DNA from: Bacillus sp. FJAT-27225
GTDB lineage: Bacteria > Bacillota > Bacilli > Bacillales > Cytobacillaceae
Direction: 5' to 3'
Length of the DNA stretch: 64,000 bases
NCBI RefSeq assembly: GCF_001685025.1
Contig: NZ_MAYU01000021.1
Location: 1-64,000 of the forward strand
Part shown: positions 43,109 to 54,809 of the stretch, piece after piece
Layout: each line of letters opens with the position of its first letter
Numbering within the stretch: the stretch's first letter is position 1
Translations under genes and position numbers: made by a program
The notes under the pieces: model-generated
The model's input: only the letters and a program-made list of their open reading frames with translations
Told to the model about the DNA's origin: nothing
Database searches by the model: none

Positions 43109-45735
43109 TTCCTTTCCACTTCCTCCATTACAAACGCCTCAAAGATGTCTCCTTCTTTTACATCATTGAAGTTCTTGATGGTGATTCCACATTCGTATCC
43201 TTGGGCCACTTCCTTGGCATCATCCTTAAAGCGCTTCAGTGCATCAATCGTACCTTCAAAAATAACAACACCGTCACGAATGACACGGATACCGCTATCT
43301 CGGGTAATCTTGCCATCTGTTACATATGAACCGGCAATCGTACCAATTTTAGATACCTTAAATGTCTGGCGGACTTCAGCCTGCCCAATAACTTTCTCCT
43401 GGAATTCAGGATCAAGCATACCCTTCATAGCAGCTTCGATCTCTTCAATTACCTTGTAAATAATCCTGTGCAGGCGCATATCAACTTTTTCAGCCTCAGC
43501 TGCACGCTTTGCATTCGCATCAGGCCGTACATTAAATCCAATGACGATAGCATTTGAAGCAGCTGCTAGGGTGATGTCCGATTCATTAATAGCACCGACT
43601 CCGGTATGGATGATTCGGATATTTATTCCTGGAACATCGATTTTCATAAGTGATCCAGCCATTGCTTCTGCAGAACCTTGAGCATCGGCTTTAATAATGA
43701 TGTTTAAGTCTTTCATTTCCCCTAGTTTTAACTGTTCAAACAAGTTATCGAGACTAACGCGGGTCTTCTCGCCACGGGATGCTGCGAGAGCCTGCTGCGC
43801 GCGGGCTTCTCCGACATGCCTTGCAGTTTTTTCATCTTCAAATACGACAAAACGGTCACCAGCCTGTGGAACATCGCTCAAACCTGTAATTTCAACAGGG
43901 GTAGACGGTCCTGCCTCTTTTACACGGCGGCCTTTGTCATTGACCATGGCGCGGACACGGCCGTAGGCTCCACCGACAACGATAGGGTCACCAATTTTCA
44001 ATGTACCGTTTTGGACAAGAAGGGTGGCAACTGAGCCGCGGCCTTTGTCAAGCTGCGCTTCAATAACCGTTCCGACTGCTCTGCGGTCAGGATTGGCTTT
44101 GTATTCTTCTACTTCGCTGACTAGAAGGATCATTTCTAGAAGGTTGTCGATTCCTTCTCCTGTCTTGGCTGAAATTGGAACAAAAATAGTGTCACCGCCC
44201 CATGCTTCTGGAACAAGGGCATGTTCGGTTAATTCCTGCATCACTTTATCAGGGTTGGCGGTCGGCTTATCCATTTTGTTTACTGCAACAATAATTGGAA
44301 CCTCGGCAGCTTTTGCATGGTTGATTGCTTCAACTGTTTGCGGCATAACACCATCATCTGCTGCAACAACAAGAATAGTGATATCCGTAATTTTGGCGCC
44401 TCGAGCCCGCATCGTTGTGAAAGCAGCGTGGCCAGGTGTGTCCAGGAATGTAATCTTTTTGCCATTTTCATCTACCTGATAGGCACCGATATGCTGGGTA
44501 ATCCCCCCTGCTTCACCTTCAGATACCTTTGTATGGCGTATCGAGTCAAGCAATGTGGTTTTCCCATGGTCTACGTGGCCCATAATGGTAACGACAGAAG
44601 GCCTCTCGACAAGGTTCTCGGTTTCATCTTCTGTGAAATACACTTCAAGATCAGTTGTATCTATTTTGATTTCTTCTTCTACTTCAACGCCGTATTCACC
44701 CGCAATCAATTCAATCGCATCTTTATCCAATTCCTGGTTAATTGTTGCCATTACACCAAGAAGGAACAGCTTTTTGATGATTTCAGATGGTTCCCTATAA
44801 AGCTTCTTCGCCAGTTCTGCGACAGTCAGGGATTCGCTGAAGGTAATTTTAGCAGGAAGCTCGCGTTCCTTTTTAACCTGAGGTGCTGGCTGTTGCTGCG
44901 GCCTCTTGCCAGGCTTATTGTTGCGGTTTTGTCCCTGGCCAGGCTTATTAGAAGCTTTCCCTTTATTGAATGCTTTATTTTCTTTTGATTTGTAATCATT
45001 TTCCTTCTTTTTGCTATCAACAGTTTTTGGTGCTGCTGGCTTAGAAGGACGTTGGTTTCCCTGTCCCTGTGGACGGCCTTGTTGCTGTGTAGCAGCTTGC
45101 GGCCTCGCATCACGATTGCCTTGCGGGCGATTTTGGCTACCTTGAGGACGGTCGCCTTGTGGACGAGCCGGACGATCTCCTTGCGGGCGATTCGGACGAT
45201 CGCCTTGCGGACGGTTCGGACGGTCGCCTTGCGGGCGGTTCGGACGGTCACCTTGCGGACGGTTCGGACGGTCGCCTTGCGGGCGGTTCGGACGGTCGCC
45301 TTGTGGACGAGCCGGACGATCCCCTTGAGGACGGTTCGGACGATCACCTTGCGGACGGTCACCTTGCGGGCGGTTCGGACGATCGCCTTGCGGTCGGTCA
45401 CCTTGCGGGCGGTTCGGTCGGTCGCCTTGAGGACGATTCGGTCGGTCGCCTTGCGGGCGATTTGGACGGTCGCCTTGTGGACGATTTGAACTTTCGCCTT
45501 GCGGACGGCCCTCACGATTTCCCTGTGGCCGGTTTTGAGGCCTTGAATGAACAGCCGTCTGTGGCTGGCTATCCTGTTTTTTATTGTAAATGGCTTCGAG
45601 CTTATTAAAAGCATCGGATTCGATGGTAGCCATATGATTGCTGACTTCTATATTCATATCTTTCAATTTTGAGATTACATCCTTACTTGAAACATTGTAT
45701 TTCTTTGCGTATTCATATACACGAGTTTTACTCAT
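43105..45735 (-). CDS. infB: Translation initiation factor IF-2
   Basis: GTPase that places initiator tRNA on the 30S subunit. 876 residues, about 160 longer than B. subtilis IF-2. Residues 1-55 form the first IF2_N domain ([17 protein letters not shown]). Residues about 60-225 are a Gln/Pro/Arg/Asp repeat with 15 QGDRP pentapeptides. A second IF2_N domain follows ([19 protein letters not shown]). The G domain has GHVDHGKTT near 385, DTPGHAAF and [10 protein letters not shown], then domains II, III and the tRNA-binding C terminus. SD GGGGGTGA. The extra length is entirely in the repeat. Confidence 0.98.
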   Translation of the reverse strand: MSKTRVYEYAKKYNVSSKDVISKLKDMNIEVSNHMATIESDAFNKLEAIYNKKQDSQPQTAVHSRPQNRPQGNREGRPQGESSNRPQGDRPNRPQGDRPNRPQGDRPNRPQGDRPQGDRPNRPQGDRPQGDRPNRPQGDRPARPQGDRPNRPQGDRPNRPQGDRPNRPQGDRPNRPQGDRPNRPQGDRPARPQGDRPQGSQNRPQGNRDARPQAATQQQGRPQGQGNQRPSKPAAPKTVDSKKKENDYKSKENKAFNKGKASNKPGQGQNRNNKPGKRPQQQPAPQVKKERELPAKITFSESLTVAELAKKLYREPSEIIKKLFLLGVMATINQELDKDAIELIAGEYGVEVEEEIKIDTTDLEVYFTEDETENLVERPSVVTIMGHVDHGKTTLLDSIRHTKVSEGEAGGITQHIGAYQVDENGKKITFLDTPGHAAFTTMRARGAKITDITILVVAADDGVMPQTVEAINHAKAAEVPIIVAVNKMDKPTANPDKVMQELTEHALVPEAWGGDTIFVPISAKTGEGIDNLLEMILLVSEVEEYKANPDRRAVGTVIEAQLDKGRGSVATLLVQNGTLKIGDPIVVGGAYGRVRAMVNDKGRRVKEAGPSTPVEITGLSDVPQAGDRFVVFEDEKTARHVGEARAQQALAASRGEKTRVSLDNLFEQLKLGEMKDLNIIIKADAQGSAEAMAGSLMKIDVPGINIRIIHTGVGAINESDITLAAASNAIVIGFNVRPDANAKRAAEAEKVDMRLHRIIYKVIEEIEAAMKGMLDPEFQEKVIGQAEVRQTFKVSKIGTIAGSYVTDGKITRDSGIRVIRDGVVIFEGTIDALKRFKDDAKEVAQGYECGITIKNFNDVKEGDIFEAFVMEEVERK
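45150..45500 (-). repeat. 24-bp coding repeats in infB
   Basis: Near-identical units encoding NRPQGDRP (24 bp, with some 15-bp QGDRP short forms) run in tandem. Synonymous differences are few, so the array is recent or kept uniform by recombination. All six frames stay open here, which creates several spurious ORFs. Confidence 0.9.
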
Positions 45736-45754
45736 TCTTTCACCCCCGCTAAAA

Positions 45755-46057
45755 TTAATCGAGCAGTGTCATCAATTTAGTGGCGAACCCATCATCCAGT
45801 ACAGCTACTACTACCCGCGCCTCTTTGCCAATTGCGGAACCGAGCTCTTCCCGGCTGTCAACAATCTTGTAAGGAACTGAATAGCTGCTGCACTTATCTG
45901 TGACTTTTTTGGCGGTATTTGAAGACGCATCTGCAGATAAAAGGACTAATTTTGCCTTTCCACTCCGGATTTCTTTTATAGAAAGTTCTTCACCGGATAT
46001 GACTTTTCGTGCCCGATTTGCCAAGCCAAGCAATGACATCCATTGATTTGTTTTCAT
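45755..46057 (-). CDS. ylxQ: L7Ae family RNA-binding protein YlxQ
   Basis: 100-residue L7Ae/L30e/S12e-fold protein that binds kink-turn RNA in relatives. Opens [24 protein letters not shown] and has [16 protein letters not shown]. It starts within the last base of rnpM (TGATG overlap). Probably ribosome- or RNase P-associated; exact role not settled. Confidence 0.93.
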   Translation of the reverse strand: MKTNQWMSLLGLANRARKVISGEELSIKEIRSGKAKLVLLSADASSNTAKKVTDKCSSYSVPYKIVDSREELGSAIGKEARVVVAVLDDGFATKLMTLLD

Positions 46058-46338
46058 CAGGATTGCCGTTTCTCCTTCTCAATGAGCCCAAGCAGCTCTT
46101 CATATAAAGCAGGATCTATGCTAGTTTGTAAATGGTTTGCTAAACTGTTTTTCTTTTGTGCCAAAAGGATTGCTTCACGATTAAGTGAAAGGTATGCACC
46201 ACGGCCCGACTTTTTTCCGGTCGGATCAATCGATACGTCCCCTTCTTTGGAACGGACGATGCGAACAAGTTCTTTTTTTGGTTTCATTTCACCCGTAGCG
46301 ACACATTTTCGCATTGGGATCTTTTTCATTTTGTTCAC
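46057..46338 (-). CDS. rnpM: RNase P modulator RnpM (YlxR)
   Basis: 93-residue YlxR-family protein. B. subtilis YlxR has been reported to bind RNase P RNA and modulate its activity, giving the name RnpM. The signature [20 protein letters not shown] near the N terminus and GRGAYLS are present. It lies between nusA and ylxQ in the conserved operon. Confidence 0.93.
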   Translation of the reverse strand: MNKMKKIPMRKCVATGEMKPKKELVRIVRSKEGDVSIDPTGKKSGRGAYLSLNREAILLAQKKNSLANHLQTSIDPALYEELLGLIEKEKRQS

Positions 46339-46356
46339 TGCTGCTCCCTCCGGTCC

Positions 46357-47562
46357 TTAACGCTTATCCTCGTCTTCATCTTCGTACTCATCGTCATATT
46401 CTTCATCATAATCATCGTCAGAGTACTCTTCTTCATAGTTATCATCATATTCGTAATCGTCTTCCTCGTAAAACTCTTCATCTTCATCAAAAAGCCTGAT
46501 CGTTTCTTCACGAGGGAAGATTCCTAATTCACGTGCATCCGTTTCCGACTTGATGTCAATTTTCCAGCCAGTCAGCTTTGCTGCAAGGCGGGCATTCTGG
46601 CCTCTTTTGCCAATAGCAAGTGAAAGCTGGTAGTCAGGAACGACGACTGTCGTAGCTTTCTCCGCTTCATTTACATTAACATCAAGGACCTTGGACGGGC
46701 TTAGTGCATTTGCTACAAATACAACCGGGTCATCCGACCACTTTACAATATCGATTTTTTCACCCTTCAATTCGTTAACGACTGCCTGAACACGTGCTCC
46801 CTTTGGTCCAACACAGGCGCCGACCGGATCGACTTCACCATTTTCCGAATGGACGGAAATTTTTGATCTGTCGCCAGCTTCCCGCGCAACCGATTTGATT
46901 TCAACAGTCCCGTCATAAATTTCCGGAACTTCAATTTCAAAAAGGCGCTTCAGAAGGCCAGGATGGGTCCGTGAAACAAATATTTGCGGCCCTTTTGTTG
47001 TCTTTTCAACCTTAGTTATGAAAACCTTAATCCGGTCATGCGGCTTGTATTGTTCATTTGGCATTTGTTCATTAATCGGAAGCAAAGCTTCTATTTTGCC
47101 AAGGCTTACATAGATAAACTTTGAATCGATCCTCTGAACGATGCCTGTCATAATATCCTCTTCGCGGTCAATAAATTCGGAATAGATGATTCCTCGCTCT
47201 GCTTCCCTGACACGCTGAGTAACAACCTGTTTGGCAGTCTGGGCTGCAATCCGGCCAAAATCCTTCGGCGTTACCTCCATCTCGACGACATCCTCAACCT
47301 GATAGTTCGGGTTAATTAGCCTTGCCTCATCGATCGAGATTTCAAGCCTGGGATCAAATACCTGGTCAACAACCTCTTTTCTTGCAAAAACACGCATGGT
47401 TCCTGTTTGCATGTTCAGGTCAATCCGTACATTTTGCGCCTGGTTGAAATTGCGGCGGTATGCCGAAATAAGTGCTGCTTCAATTGCTTCAATCAAAACA
47501 TCCCTGGAAATCCCCTTATCTCTTTCCAGTATCGTCAGAGCATCCATTAATTCGCTGCTCAT
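46357..47562 (-). CDS. nusA: Transcription termination/antitermination factor NusA
   Basis: Binds RNA polymerase and nascent RNA to influence pausing, termination and rRNA antitermination. 401 residues: an N-terminal polymerase-binding domain, an S1 domain ([23 protein letters not shown]), and KH1/KH2 ([34 protein letters not shown]). A very acidic Asp/Glu/Tyr tail of about 45 residues ends the protein, longer than I recall for B. subtilis. No repeated AR domains. It follows rimP by 79 bp. Confidence 0.97.
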   Translation of the reverse strand: MSSELMDALTILERDKGISRDVLIEAIEAALISAYRRNFNQAQNVRIDLNMQTGTMRVFARKEVVDQVFDPRLEISIDEARLINPNYQVEDVVEMEVTPKDFGRIAAQTAKQVVTQRVREAERGIIYSEFIDREEDIMTGIVQRIDSKFIYVSLGKIEALLPINEQMPNEQYKPHDRIKVFITKVEKTTKGPQIFVSRTHPGLLKRLFEIEVPEIYDGTVEIKSVAREAGDRSKISVHSENGEVDPVGACVGPKGARVQAVVNELKGEKIDIVKWSDDPVVFVANALSPSKVLDVNVNEAEKATTVVVPDYQLSLAIGKRGQNARLAAKLTGWKIDIKSETDARELGIFPREETIRLFDEDEEFYEEDDYEYDDNYEEEYSDDDYDEEYDDEYEDEDEDKR

Positions 47563-47641
47563 TTGAATAAATCCCCCTTTAACCTCATATTCATTTCGAG
47601 TCCAGCCCCGTCGTTGGAGCTGAAGTTATACGCCAGACAAA

Positions 47642-48112
47642 TCAGCCAAACGTAACGGCAAGGCGCGCGCTTGCCACTTTGCTGTACGGAAGTTCAACAG
47701 TTTTTTTGCGTGTTTTCACTTTAACCTCAAGCTTGATTGTCTCACCAGTGAATTCCAGCAATGTTCCTTCAAAGGTTTTTTCACCATCAATCGGTTCATA
47801 GGTTTTTACAAAAACATTTTTGCCGATGGCATTGATAAAATCCTTTTCCTTCTTCAAAGGCCTTTCGGCTCCTGGAGATGAGACTTCAAGGAAATAGTTA
47901 TGCGGAATCGGATCCAGTTCATCCAGCTTTTCGCTAAGGCGTTCACTTACAATTCCGCATTCTTCAATATCAACGCCATTTTCTTTATCAATAAAGACCC
48001 GTAAAAACCATTCCCGGCCTTCCTTTACATATTCAATATCGACTAGTTCCAATCCAAGCTCCTGTACAATTGGAGAGGCCAGGCTTTCAACAACTTCTGT
48101 TACCTTGCTCAT
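47642..48112 (-). CDS. rimP: Ribosome maturation factor RimP
   Basis: 30S assembly factor, 156 residues, first gene of the nusA-infB operon. Family blocks [21 protein letters not shown] and [13 protein letters not shown] are present. AAAGGAGG SD. It is separated from polC by a terminator hairpin, so an operon promoter should lie in 48113-48200, though I could not pick a clear one. Confidence 0.96.
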   Translation of the reverse strand: MSKVTEVVESLASPIVQELGLELVDIEYVKEGREWFLRVFIDKENGVDIEECGIVSERLSEKLDELDPIPHNYFLEVSSPGAERPLKKEKDFINAIGKNVFVKTYEPIDGEKTFEGTLLEFTGETIKLEVKVKTRKKTVELPYSKVASARLAVTFG

Positions 48113-48202
48113 AGCAAACCTCCTTTGCAGCTTTTTACCTTATCTTGCGCAGTTTACGTAGACAGTTATCTAGTACCTCGCAAAACGTCTCCATACACAA
48201 AC

Positions 48203-48227
48203 GAAAGAGTGGGTTCCCCCACTCTTC
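48203..48227 (-). terminator. Hairpin terminator of polC
   Basis: Stem AAGAGTGGG/CCCACTCTT with a GGAA loop and a modest T-rich tail on the minus strand. Confidence 0.7.
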
Positions 48228-48354
48228 CGGACATTTTGCTTAGTATTTCCATAAAAACTATACCATACACATATGTCGAATGCAAATAATCGGAAATTCA
48301 GTGATAGCTGAGAAAGGGTTGCATGCCAGTTCCCGGCGTAAGATAATACTAGGA

Positions 48355-51300
48355 TTAGAACAGTGAAAGCTGATTCTGGTCAGGAAGTGCTTCAAGACAA
48401 CCCTGTTTATCAAGATACTCTAAGATGGTTTTCGAAACCTTGCCGCGCTGCTGAAGATCTTCTTTTGAAAGAAACTCTCCTTCTCCCCGTGCTTTGACAA
48501 TGTTCTCTGCGGCATTTGTCCCTAAGCCAGGGATTGCATTGAACGGAGGGATAAGAGTTTGGCCATCGATTATAAATTCGGAAGCTGATGACTTATACAG
48601 GTCGATTTTTTGAAAACTAAAACCCCGTTCAGTCATCTCGAGTGCCAATTCAAGGACTGTCAGCAAGCTCTTTTCTTTCGGAGCGGCATCCAATCCCTTT
48701 GCATTGATTTCTTCTACCTTTGCCCGTATTGCTTCAGGGCCGCGCGCCATTGCTTCAAGGTCGAAATCTTCTGCCCTTACAGTAAAGTAGGCTGCATAGT
48801 ACAGAAGCGGGAGATGCACCTTGAAGTAGGCGATCCTTACAGCCATAAGAACATAGGCAGCTGCGTGAGCCTTCGGGAACATGTACTTAATTTTTTTGCA
48901 TGAGTCTATATACCATTCAGGGACATTGTTTTTCCTCATCTCCGCTTCCATTTCATCAGTCAGTCCCTTCCCCTTACGGACAGATTCCATGATTTTGAAG
49001 GCGAAACCTGGTTCAAGACCCTGGTAAATGAGGTAGACCATAATATCATCACGACAGCCAATTACTTCGCTTAATGTACAAGTCTTATTGTGAATCAATT
49101 CCTGGGCATTGCCGAGCCATACGTCAGTACCATGCGAAAGCCCTGAAATCTGGACAAGTTCGGAGAAGGTTGTCGGTTTCGTATCCTCGAGCATCTGGCG
49201 TACAAACCGTGTGCCGAATTCGGGGATGCCGAGTGTTCCGGTTTTACACATGATTTGCTCTTCGGTAACTCCGAGTGTCTCTGTTCCACTGAAAATTTTC
49301 ATAACTTCAGGATCGTCAGTCGGGATTGTCTTTGGATCAATACCGCTTAAATCCTGGAGCATGCGGATTACAGTCGGATCATCGTGTCCAAGAATATCAA
49401 GCTTCAGAACGTTGTCATGAATGGAGTGGAAGTCAAAATGGGTTGTTTTCCACTCTGACCCTGTTGCATCGGCAGGAAATTGGATAGGCGTGAAATCATA
49501 AACGTCCATATAGTCAGGAATAACAATGATTCCGCCCGGGTGCTGGCCTGTATTCCTCTTTACACCGGTACAGCCTGATGCAAGCCTGTCAATCTCGGCA
49601 CCCCTAAGCTGAAGGTTGTTTTCCTGCTGGTATGCCTTGACATATCCAAAAGCTGTTTTATCTGCGACCGTACCTATTGTCCCGGCACGGTACACATACT
49701 CCTCCCCAAACAGGACTTTCGTATAATTATGGGCCCGCGGCTGGTATTCCCCCGAGAAGTTCAAATCGATGTCAGGGACTTTGTCCCCTTTGAAGCCAAG
49801 GAATGTTTCAAACGGGATATCATGGCCGTCTTTCCTATACTTGCTTCCGCATTCCGGACAATTTTTATCCGGAAGGTCAAAACCTGAACCTACTGAACCA
49901 TCATTAAAAAATTCGGAGTGCTTGCATTTCGGGCATACGTAATGCGGAGGCAACGGGTTAACCTCGGTGATTTCCGTCATGGTTGCAACAAAGGATGAAC
50001 CAACCGAACCCCTGGAGCCAACAAGGTATCCGTCATCAAGTGATTTTTTAACAAGTTTATGGGAAATCAGATAAATGACCGCAAAGCCATGGCCTATAAT
50101 ACTTTTCAGTTCTTTCTCAAGACGGGCTTCAATGATTTCAGGAAGCGGGTCACCATAAATTTTCCGCGCCATTGAGTAACTCATCTCGCGCATCTCTTCA
50201 TCGGCGCCTTCAATCTTCGGCGTGTATAGATCATCCTTGATAGGCTTGATTACATCGATCATATCAGCAATTTTGTTTGTATTCGTTACAACAATTTCCT
50301 TCGCTTTTTCAGCTCCAAGAAATTTGAATTCATCAAGCATCTCATCTGTTGTCCTGAAATGGACGTCAGGAAGATTATGACGGTTCAACGGATTTGCTCC
50401 GCCCTGGGAATTAACCAGAATTTTCCTGTAAATCTTGTCGTTGTTATTCAGATAATGAACATTGCCCGTTGCCACGACTGGAAGATTAAGCTTATCGCCA
50501 AGCTGGACAATATTTGAAATGATTTCCTCAAGGGATCGTTCATTCCGGACAAGCTCCATTTCAATAAGCGGAGCATAGACCGGTTTAGGCATAACTTCAA
50601 GATAGTCATAAAAGTGCGCCATCTCTTCAACTTCATCAGGAGACTTCTGCATCATCCCCTCAAAAACTTCCCCTCTATCACAGCCCGAGCCTACCAAAAT
50701 CCCTTCGCGATATTTTTGCAAAACCGACCTCGGAATTCGCGGAACTCTATAAAAATAATTGATATGTGCAATCGATACGAGTTTAAAAATATTTTTTAAA
50801 CCAATATCATTTTGTGCAAGGAGTGTGCAGTGGTAAGGCCTGGCCCGTTTGTAGGCATCGCCTTTTCCCATGTTTTCATTAAATTGGTCATGATAGTCGA
50901 TGCCTTTGTCAAAGGAATCCTTAAGCATTTTTAAAAGAAGGTACCCAGTCGCTTCAGCATCATAAATAGCCCTGTGATGCTGGGTAAGTTCAACGTCAAA
51001 TTTCTTCGCCAGCGTATTCAGCCGGTGGTTTTTCATTTCCGGATACAGGAACCTTGCAAGCTCAAGTGTATCAATAACTGGATTGGCGGCTTTTCCGAGT
51101 CCGATTTTTTTATAGCCTGTATTCAAAAAGCCCATATCGAAGGAAGCATTATGGGCAACCAAAACGGCATCTCCTGCCCACTGATGGAACCTTTCCAGTA
51201 CCTCGCCAACTTCCGGCGCATTTTCAACCATATCATCCGTAATTCCGGTCAGGTTTATCGTTGTCGCGGATAATCGGTGGTGGGGATTTGCAAATGATTC

Positions 51301-52683
51301 AAATCGGTCAATGATTTCCCCGTCGTGAATTTTCACAGCGGCCAGCTCGATTATTGTATCGTAAACAGCTGACAGCCCGGTCGTCTCGACGTCAAACACG
51401 ACGTACGTATCATCAGAGAGTTTCCGATGTGCATCATTGTAGGCAATTGGAACTCCGTCATCAACAAGGTTCGCTTCGACACCATAAAGGATTTTAACAT
51501 CATTTTTCTTGCCAGCCGCAAAAGCTTCAGGGAATGACTGGGCTACAGCATGATCAGTAATTGCAATCGCCTTATGGCCCCATTTTTTCGCCTGTGACAC
51601 CAAGTCTGCAACTGATGTAACGGCATCCATCTGGCTCATTGGAGAATGGAGGTGGAGCTCAACCCGTTTCTCCCCTTCAGGCGCTTTATCCTTCCGGGTT
51701 TCAGGTTTAATTTCATTTATATCATTCCCGATCATAACAAGGTCGCGTACGAACGTGTCGTCCTGTATACTGCCGCGTACCCTTGCCCACATGCCTTTTT
51801 TGACACGTTGGAACAATGCAGCATCCTCTTTATCGCGAGAGAACATTTTTACCATGATCGAGCTTGTGTAGTCGGTGATTTTAAAAGTTAGCAGAGTGCG
51901 CCCGCTTCTTAGCTCTCTTGTTTCTGCGGCAAAGATATAGCCTTCAACAGCTATCCGGCGCTCTTCATCTATAATGTCAATAAGCTGCTTGAACTCTGCG
52001 TCATTCTTTATGTTCATTCCGATAACTAGCGGCCCATCACCTGCTTCAGAGCCAGCTTTGTCCCTATCAGCTTCACGTTTCTGCATTTCGACTACAGCCA
52101 GCTTGGCCCGTTCCTCATCCTCTTTTTGCTTCGCCTCAACGAATTGCATGTACTCTTTACTTTCTTCCATTTCCTGAATGGCGGTATCAATGGAAAGGGA
52201 TGGGAAACCGAAGGAGCGGTATATGGATGAAATTACACTTCCATATTTGTTTTTGATTGTCCCGCTTTCGGCATCATTCCTGACTTTAACTGTCAGCTTG
52301 GCGCCTTGCACCGCAGGGATTTGTTCGTTCAGGAGCTTTAGGAGCGGCGGAGCGATGCCATCAATCTCCTGAATTGTTTTTTTCCAATAATCAACAACGA
52401 GCTCTTCTGTGAAAGACTGGTCAAGACAGTGCAATTCAAATGATGTATTCCTTGCAATCTCTGAAAATTTTCTTTTAAGCTGCGTTTCAAGCATCGAATA
52501 AACACTGCTTGGAAGGATCTTTTCGACAATGAGTTGAAAGTGCATATTTCGCGACTGTTTGCCGACAAGCACTTTTTCAATGCGGGCATTTCGAAAATAC
52601 GGAACAATATCGTCCCCGGTCATTTCAAGCTGGTGCAGCAATACTTGAAATCGTTGCACTCTATCATCTAAATGGGCGTTCAT
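48355..52683 (-). CDS. polC: DNA polymerase III PolC-type, alpha subunit
   Basis: Main replicative polymerase of low-GC Gram-positives. 1442 residues in the order expected: N-terminal domains and OB fold, the first part of the PHP domain ([17 protein letters not shown] near 340), an inserted DEDD proofreading exonuclease ([15 protein letters not shown] near 425), the rest of PHP, a zinc finger ([10 protein letters not shown] ... CPECGSKY), the catalytic palm with [12 protein letters not shown], and a C-terminal tail ending QLSLF, a beta-clamp-type motif. Full length and intact. It follows proS. Confidence 0.98.
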   Translation of the reverse strand: MNAHLDDRVQRFQVLLHQLEMTGDDIVPYFRNARIEKVLVGKQSRNMHFQLIVEKILPSSVYSMLETQLKRKFSEIARNTSFELHCLDQSFTEELVVDYWKKTIQEIDGIAPPLLKLLNEQIPAVQGAKLTVKVRNDAESGTIKNKYGSVISSIYRSFGFPSLSIDTAIQEMEESKEYMQFVEAKQKEDEERAKLAVVEMQKREADRDKAGSEAGDGPLVIGMNIKNDAEFKQLIDIIDEERRIAVEGYIFAAETRELRSGRTLLTFKITDYTSSIMVKMFSRDKEDAALFQRVKKGMWARVRGSIQDDTFVRDLVMIGNDINEIKPETRKDKAPEGEKRVELHLHSPMSQMDAVTSVADLVSQAKKWGHKAIAITDHAVAQSFPEAFAAGKKNDVKILYGVEANLVDDGVPIAYNDAHRKLSDDTYVVFDVETTGLSAVYDTIIELAAVKIHDGEIIDRFESFANPHHRLSATTINLTGITDDMVENAPEVGEVLERFHQWAGDAVLVAHNASFDMGFLNTGYKKIGLGKAANPVIDTLELARFLYPEMKNHRLNTLAKKFDVELTQHHRAIYDAEATGYLLLKMLKDSFDKGIDYHDQFNENMGKGDAYKRARPYHCTLLAQNDIGLKNIFKLVSIAHINYFYRVPRIPRSVLQKYREGILVGSGCDRGEVFEGMMQKSPDEVEEMAHFYDYLEVMPKPVYAPLIEMELVRNERSLEEIISNIVQLGDKLNLPVVATGNVHYLNNNDKIYRKILVNSQGGANPLNRHNLPDVHFRTTDEMLDEFKFLGAEKAKEIVVTNTNKIADMIDVIKPIKDDLYTPKIEGADEEMREMSYSMARKIYGDPLPEIIEARLEKELKSIIGHGFAVIYLISHKLVKKSLDDGYLVGSRGSVGSSFVATMTEITEVNPLPPHYVCPKCKHSEFFNDGSVGSGFDLPDKNCPECGSKYRKDGHDIPFETFLGFKGDKVPDIDLNFSGEYQPRAHNYTKVLFGEEYVYRAGTIGTVADKTAFGYVKAYQQENNLQLRGAEIDRLASGCTGVKRNTGQHPGGIIVIPDYMDVYDFTPIQFPADATGSEWKTTHFDFHSIHDNVLKLDILGHDDPTVIRMLQDLSGIDPKTIPTDDPEVMKIFSGTETLGVTEEQIMCKTGTLGIPEFGTRFVRQMLEDTKPTTFSELVQISGLSHGTDVWLGNAQELIHNKTCTLSEVIGCRDDIMVYLIYQGLEPGFAFKIMESVRKGKGLTDEMEAEMRKNNVPEWYIDSCKKIKYMFPKAHAAAYVLMAVRIAYFKVHLPLLYYAAYFTVRAEDFDLEAMARGPEAIRAKVEEINAKGLDAAPKEKSLLTVLELALEMTERGFSFQKIDLYKSSASEFIIDGQTLIPPFNAIPGLGTNAAENIVKARGEGEFLSKEDLQQRGKVSKTILEYLDKQGCLEALPDQNQLSLF

Positions 52684-52981
52684 AAACTCTCTCCCACCTT
52701 GTTCTATCTATTTATCAAAAATTTATTATATCATAGAATGATGCCTTCTTATGTAGGAATTAAATACATAATCGGAAACTACGCGACTAGGTTTTGTCTA
52801 TAAACTCTTTGCTCAAGGACAACTTCACTTTTCCGACGTGTTGTTTTGTCATTGAAACACCTTGCTCAGGGACATTTTCATAATTTGGACACGGTGTTTT
52901 GTACTTGATCTCCTTACTCAATGACACTCCAAAATGTTACCAATAAGGGAATGCTAACGAGAACCGTCCCCCCTTGTTAAC
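52684..52981. repeat. Degenerate 53-bp repeats in the polC-proS gap
   Basis: About 300 bp without a gene. CTTTGCTCAAGGAC at 52807, CCTTGCTCAGGGAC at 52860 and CCTTACTCAATGAC at 52912 recur at 53- and 52-bp steps, with partly matching text between (for example GTGTTGTTTTG and GGTGTTTTG). At 52956-52970 AACGAGAACCGTCCC matches the hairpin family at 13276-13322. I recall similar text between genes of other Bacillus, but cannot check it. Confidence 0.6.
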
Positions 52982-53012
52982 AAAAGGTGCCGCAACTTTG
53001 TGCGGCACCTTT
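52982..53012 (-). terminator. Intrinsic terminator of proS
   Basis: 11-bp stem AAAGGTGCCGC/GCGGCACCTTT followed by TTGTT on the minus strand. Confidence 0.88.
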
Positions 53013-53015
53013 CTA

Positions 53016-54719
53016 TTATTTATGTTTTTTCAGGAGCTCTTCAATTGTTTCAGTGAGAGTGGATGCTTCTGCTTCAATCACTTCTCCTGTCGCTCTTACT
53101 TTTAATTCAACTATGCCCTCGGCTGCTTTCTTGCCGACTGTGACTCGGACAGGAATACCTATCAAATCAGAATCCGCGAACTTAACCCCAGGACGTTCCT
53201 GCCTATCATCAAGGAGAACCTCAAACTGCTGGCCAAGCTGTTCGTATAGCTCTTCCGAAAGCTTCGCCTGGGCCTCGTCCTTCAGGTTAACAGGAATCAG
53301 GTGAACCTGGTATGGCGCAACTGCCTTTGGCCAAACAAGGCCTTTGTCATCGTTGAATTGTTCGGCAATAGCTGCAAGTGTACGTGATACGCCAATTCCA
53401 TAGCAGCCCATGATTATTGGCTGAGACCTGCCGTTTTCATCCAGGTATACAGCATCCATTACCTCACTGTAGCGGGTGCCGAGCTTGAAAACATGACCGA
53501 CCTCGATCCCTTTTGCAAATACGATGTTGCCGTTCCCATCAGGTGATGGATCACCTTCCTGAATGAAGCGCAAATCTGCATATTGGCTTACTTGGAAATC
53601 CTTGCCGGGGTTTACATTGATGAAATGATTATCCTCTTCATTCGCTCCACATATTCCATTTACGATTGATTCAATCGCATGGTCCGCGACAATTTCCACA
53701 CCCTTAACGCCAACCGGGCCAATCGAACCAACTTCGCACCCGAGGATAGCCGCGGTTTCACTAGCATCCGCAAGTTCGGCACTACCAGCTTCGAACAAGT
53801 TTTTAAGCTTGATATCATTAACCTCGTGATCTCCTCTTACTAAAACAAGAACATTTTTATCGTCTACTTTGAAAAGCAGCGACTTAATGCATTGCTGCTC
53901 GTCAACTTTTAGGAAGGAGGCTACTTCTGCAATCGTCTTCTGATTTTCTGTTCGAACTTTTTCTATTTCACGCGGCGTTTCACTGCTTTTCTCATAACGG
54001 GTAACAACAGGAGCCATTTCGATGTTGGCTGCGTAGTCCGAAGTGTCTGAGTAAGCTATTGTGTCTTCACCTATGTCAGAAAGGACCATAAACTCATGTG
54101 TATCCTTTCCGCCCATTGCACCTGAATCAGCAATGACTGCACGGAAGTTGAGTCCGCAGCGCTCAAAAATAGCAGTATACGCTTTAAAAATCCGCTCGTA
54201 CACCTCATCGAGACTTTCCTTGCTGGAATGGAAGGAATAAGCGTCTTTCATAATGAATTCCCTTCCGCGAAGCAGTCCAAAGCGCGGACGTTTTTCATCC
54301 CGGAATTTCGTTTGAATTTGGTATAAGGTTAACGGAAGCCTCTTATATGATTTCACTTCATCACGAACAAGGCTTGTGATCACTTCTTCATGTGTAGCTC
54401 CCAGTGCAAATTCTCTTTCATGCCTGTCTTTTAGACGCATTAATTCTGGGCCATATGAATACCATCTGCCTGATTCCTGCCAAAGCTCTGCCTGCTGAAG
54501 GGCCGGCATTAGCAATTCGACGGCTCCTGCCTTATCCAGTTCTTCACGTACGATTGCCTCAATTTTCGTCAGTACACGTTTCGCTAGCGGCATATAGCTA
54601 TATACACCACTCGCGTTTTGACGCATAAAGCCCGCTCTTAAAAGGAGCTGGTGGCTTTTTACGTCAGCATCGGCAGGGATTTCCCTCATTGTTGGAATAA
54701 GTGTCATACTTTGTTTCAA
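53016..54719 (-). CDS. proS: Proline-tRNA ligase
   Basis: Charges tRNA-Pro. About 567 residues, the long bacterial type with an editing (YbaK-like) insertion near 230-390 and class II motifs, including motif 2 [21 protein letters not shown] and motif 3 [15 protein letters not shown] place the start at TTG 54719 (product [18 protein letters not shown]): GGAGG lies 8 nt before it and relatives begin there. The upstream ATG at 54734 contains that SD in its own codons and has none of its own. Confidence 0.95.
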   Translation of the reverse strand: MKQSMTLIPTMREIPADADVKSHQLLLRAGFMRQNASGVYSYMPLAKRVLTKIEAIVREELDKAGAVELLMPALQQAELWQESGRWYSYGPELMRLKDRHEREFALGATHEEVITSLVRDEVKSYKRLPLTLYQIQTKFRDEKRPRFGLLRGREFIMKDAYSFHSSKESLDEVYERIFKAYTAIFERCGLNFRAVIADSGAMGGKDTHEFMVLSDIGEDTIAYSDTSDYAANIEMAPVVTRYEKSSETPREIEKVRTENQKTIAEVASFLKVDEQQCIKSLLFKVDDKNVLVLVRGDHEVNDIKLKNLFEAGSAELADASETAAILGCEVGSIGPVGVKGVEIVADHAIESIVNGICGANEEDNHFINVNPGKDFQVSQYADLRFIQEGDPSPDGNGNIVFAKGIEVGHVFKLGTRYSEVMDAVYLDENGRSQPIIMGCYGIGVSRTLAAIAEQFNDDKGLVWPKAVAPYQVHLIPVNLKDEAQAKLSEELYEQLGQQFEVLLDDRQERPGVKFADSDLIGIPVRVTVGKKAAEGIVELKVRATGEVIEAEASTLTETIEELLKKHK

Positions 54720-54740
54720 ATTTTCCGCCTCCATTCACTC

Positions 54741-54785
54741 AAAAAAAAGCATATGTATGCCGGCGTGGAAGCATCCGCGCCGGCT
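54741..54785 (-). terminator. GC-rich hairpin with T-run after rseP
   Basis: GCCGGCG ... CGCCGGC stem (54784-54759) then, after about 10 nt, eight T on the minus strand. Possible terminator between rseP and proS; the gap before the T-run is unusual. Confidence 0.55.
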
Positions 54786-54809
54786 AAAGTACTTTCTAAA
54801 GTGCAATTT

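Noticed and set aside
44317-44988. 223-codon plus-strand frame opposite infB
   Set aside because: Antisense to the conserved G domain; Phe/Cys-rich noise.
44826-45614. Long frames in other registers within infB (for example 262 codons minus, 145 and 149 codons plus)
   Set aside because: Shadows of the 24-bp coding repeat. Low-complexity Arg/Thr/Val or Asp/Gly/Leu strings without SD.
54720-54734. ATG 54734 as proS start
   Set aside because: It has no SD of its own, and the GGAGG within its first codons is the SD for TTG 54719, where homologs begin.
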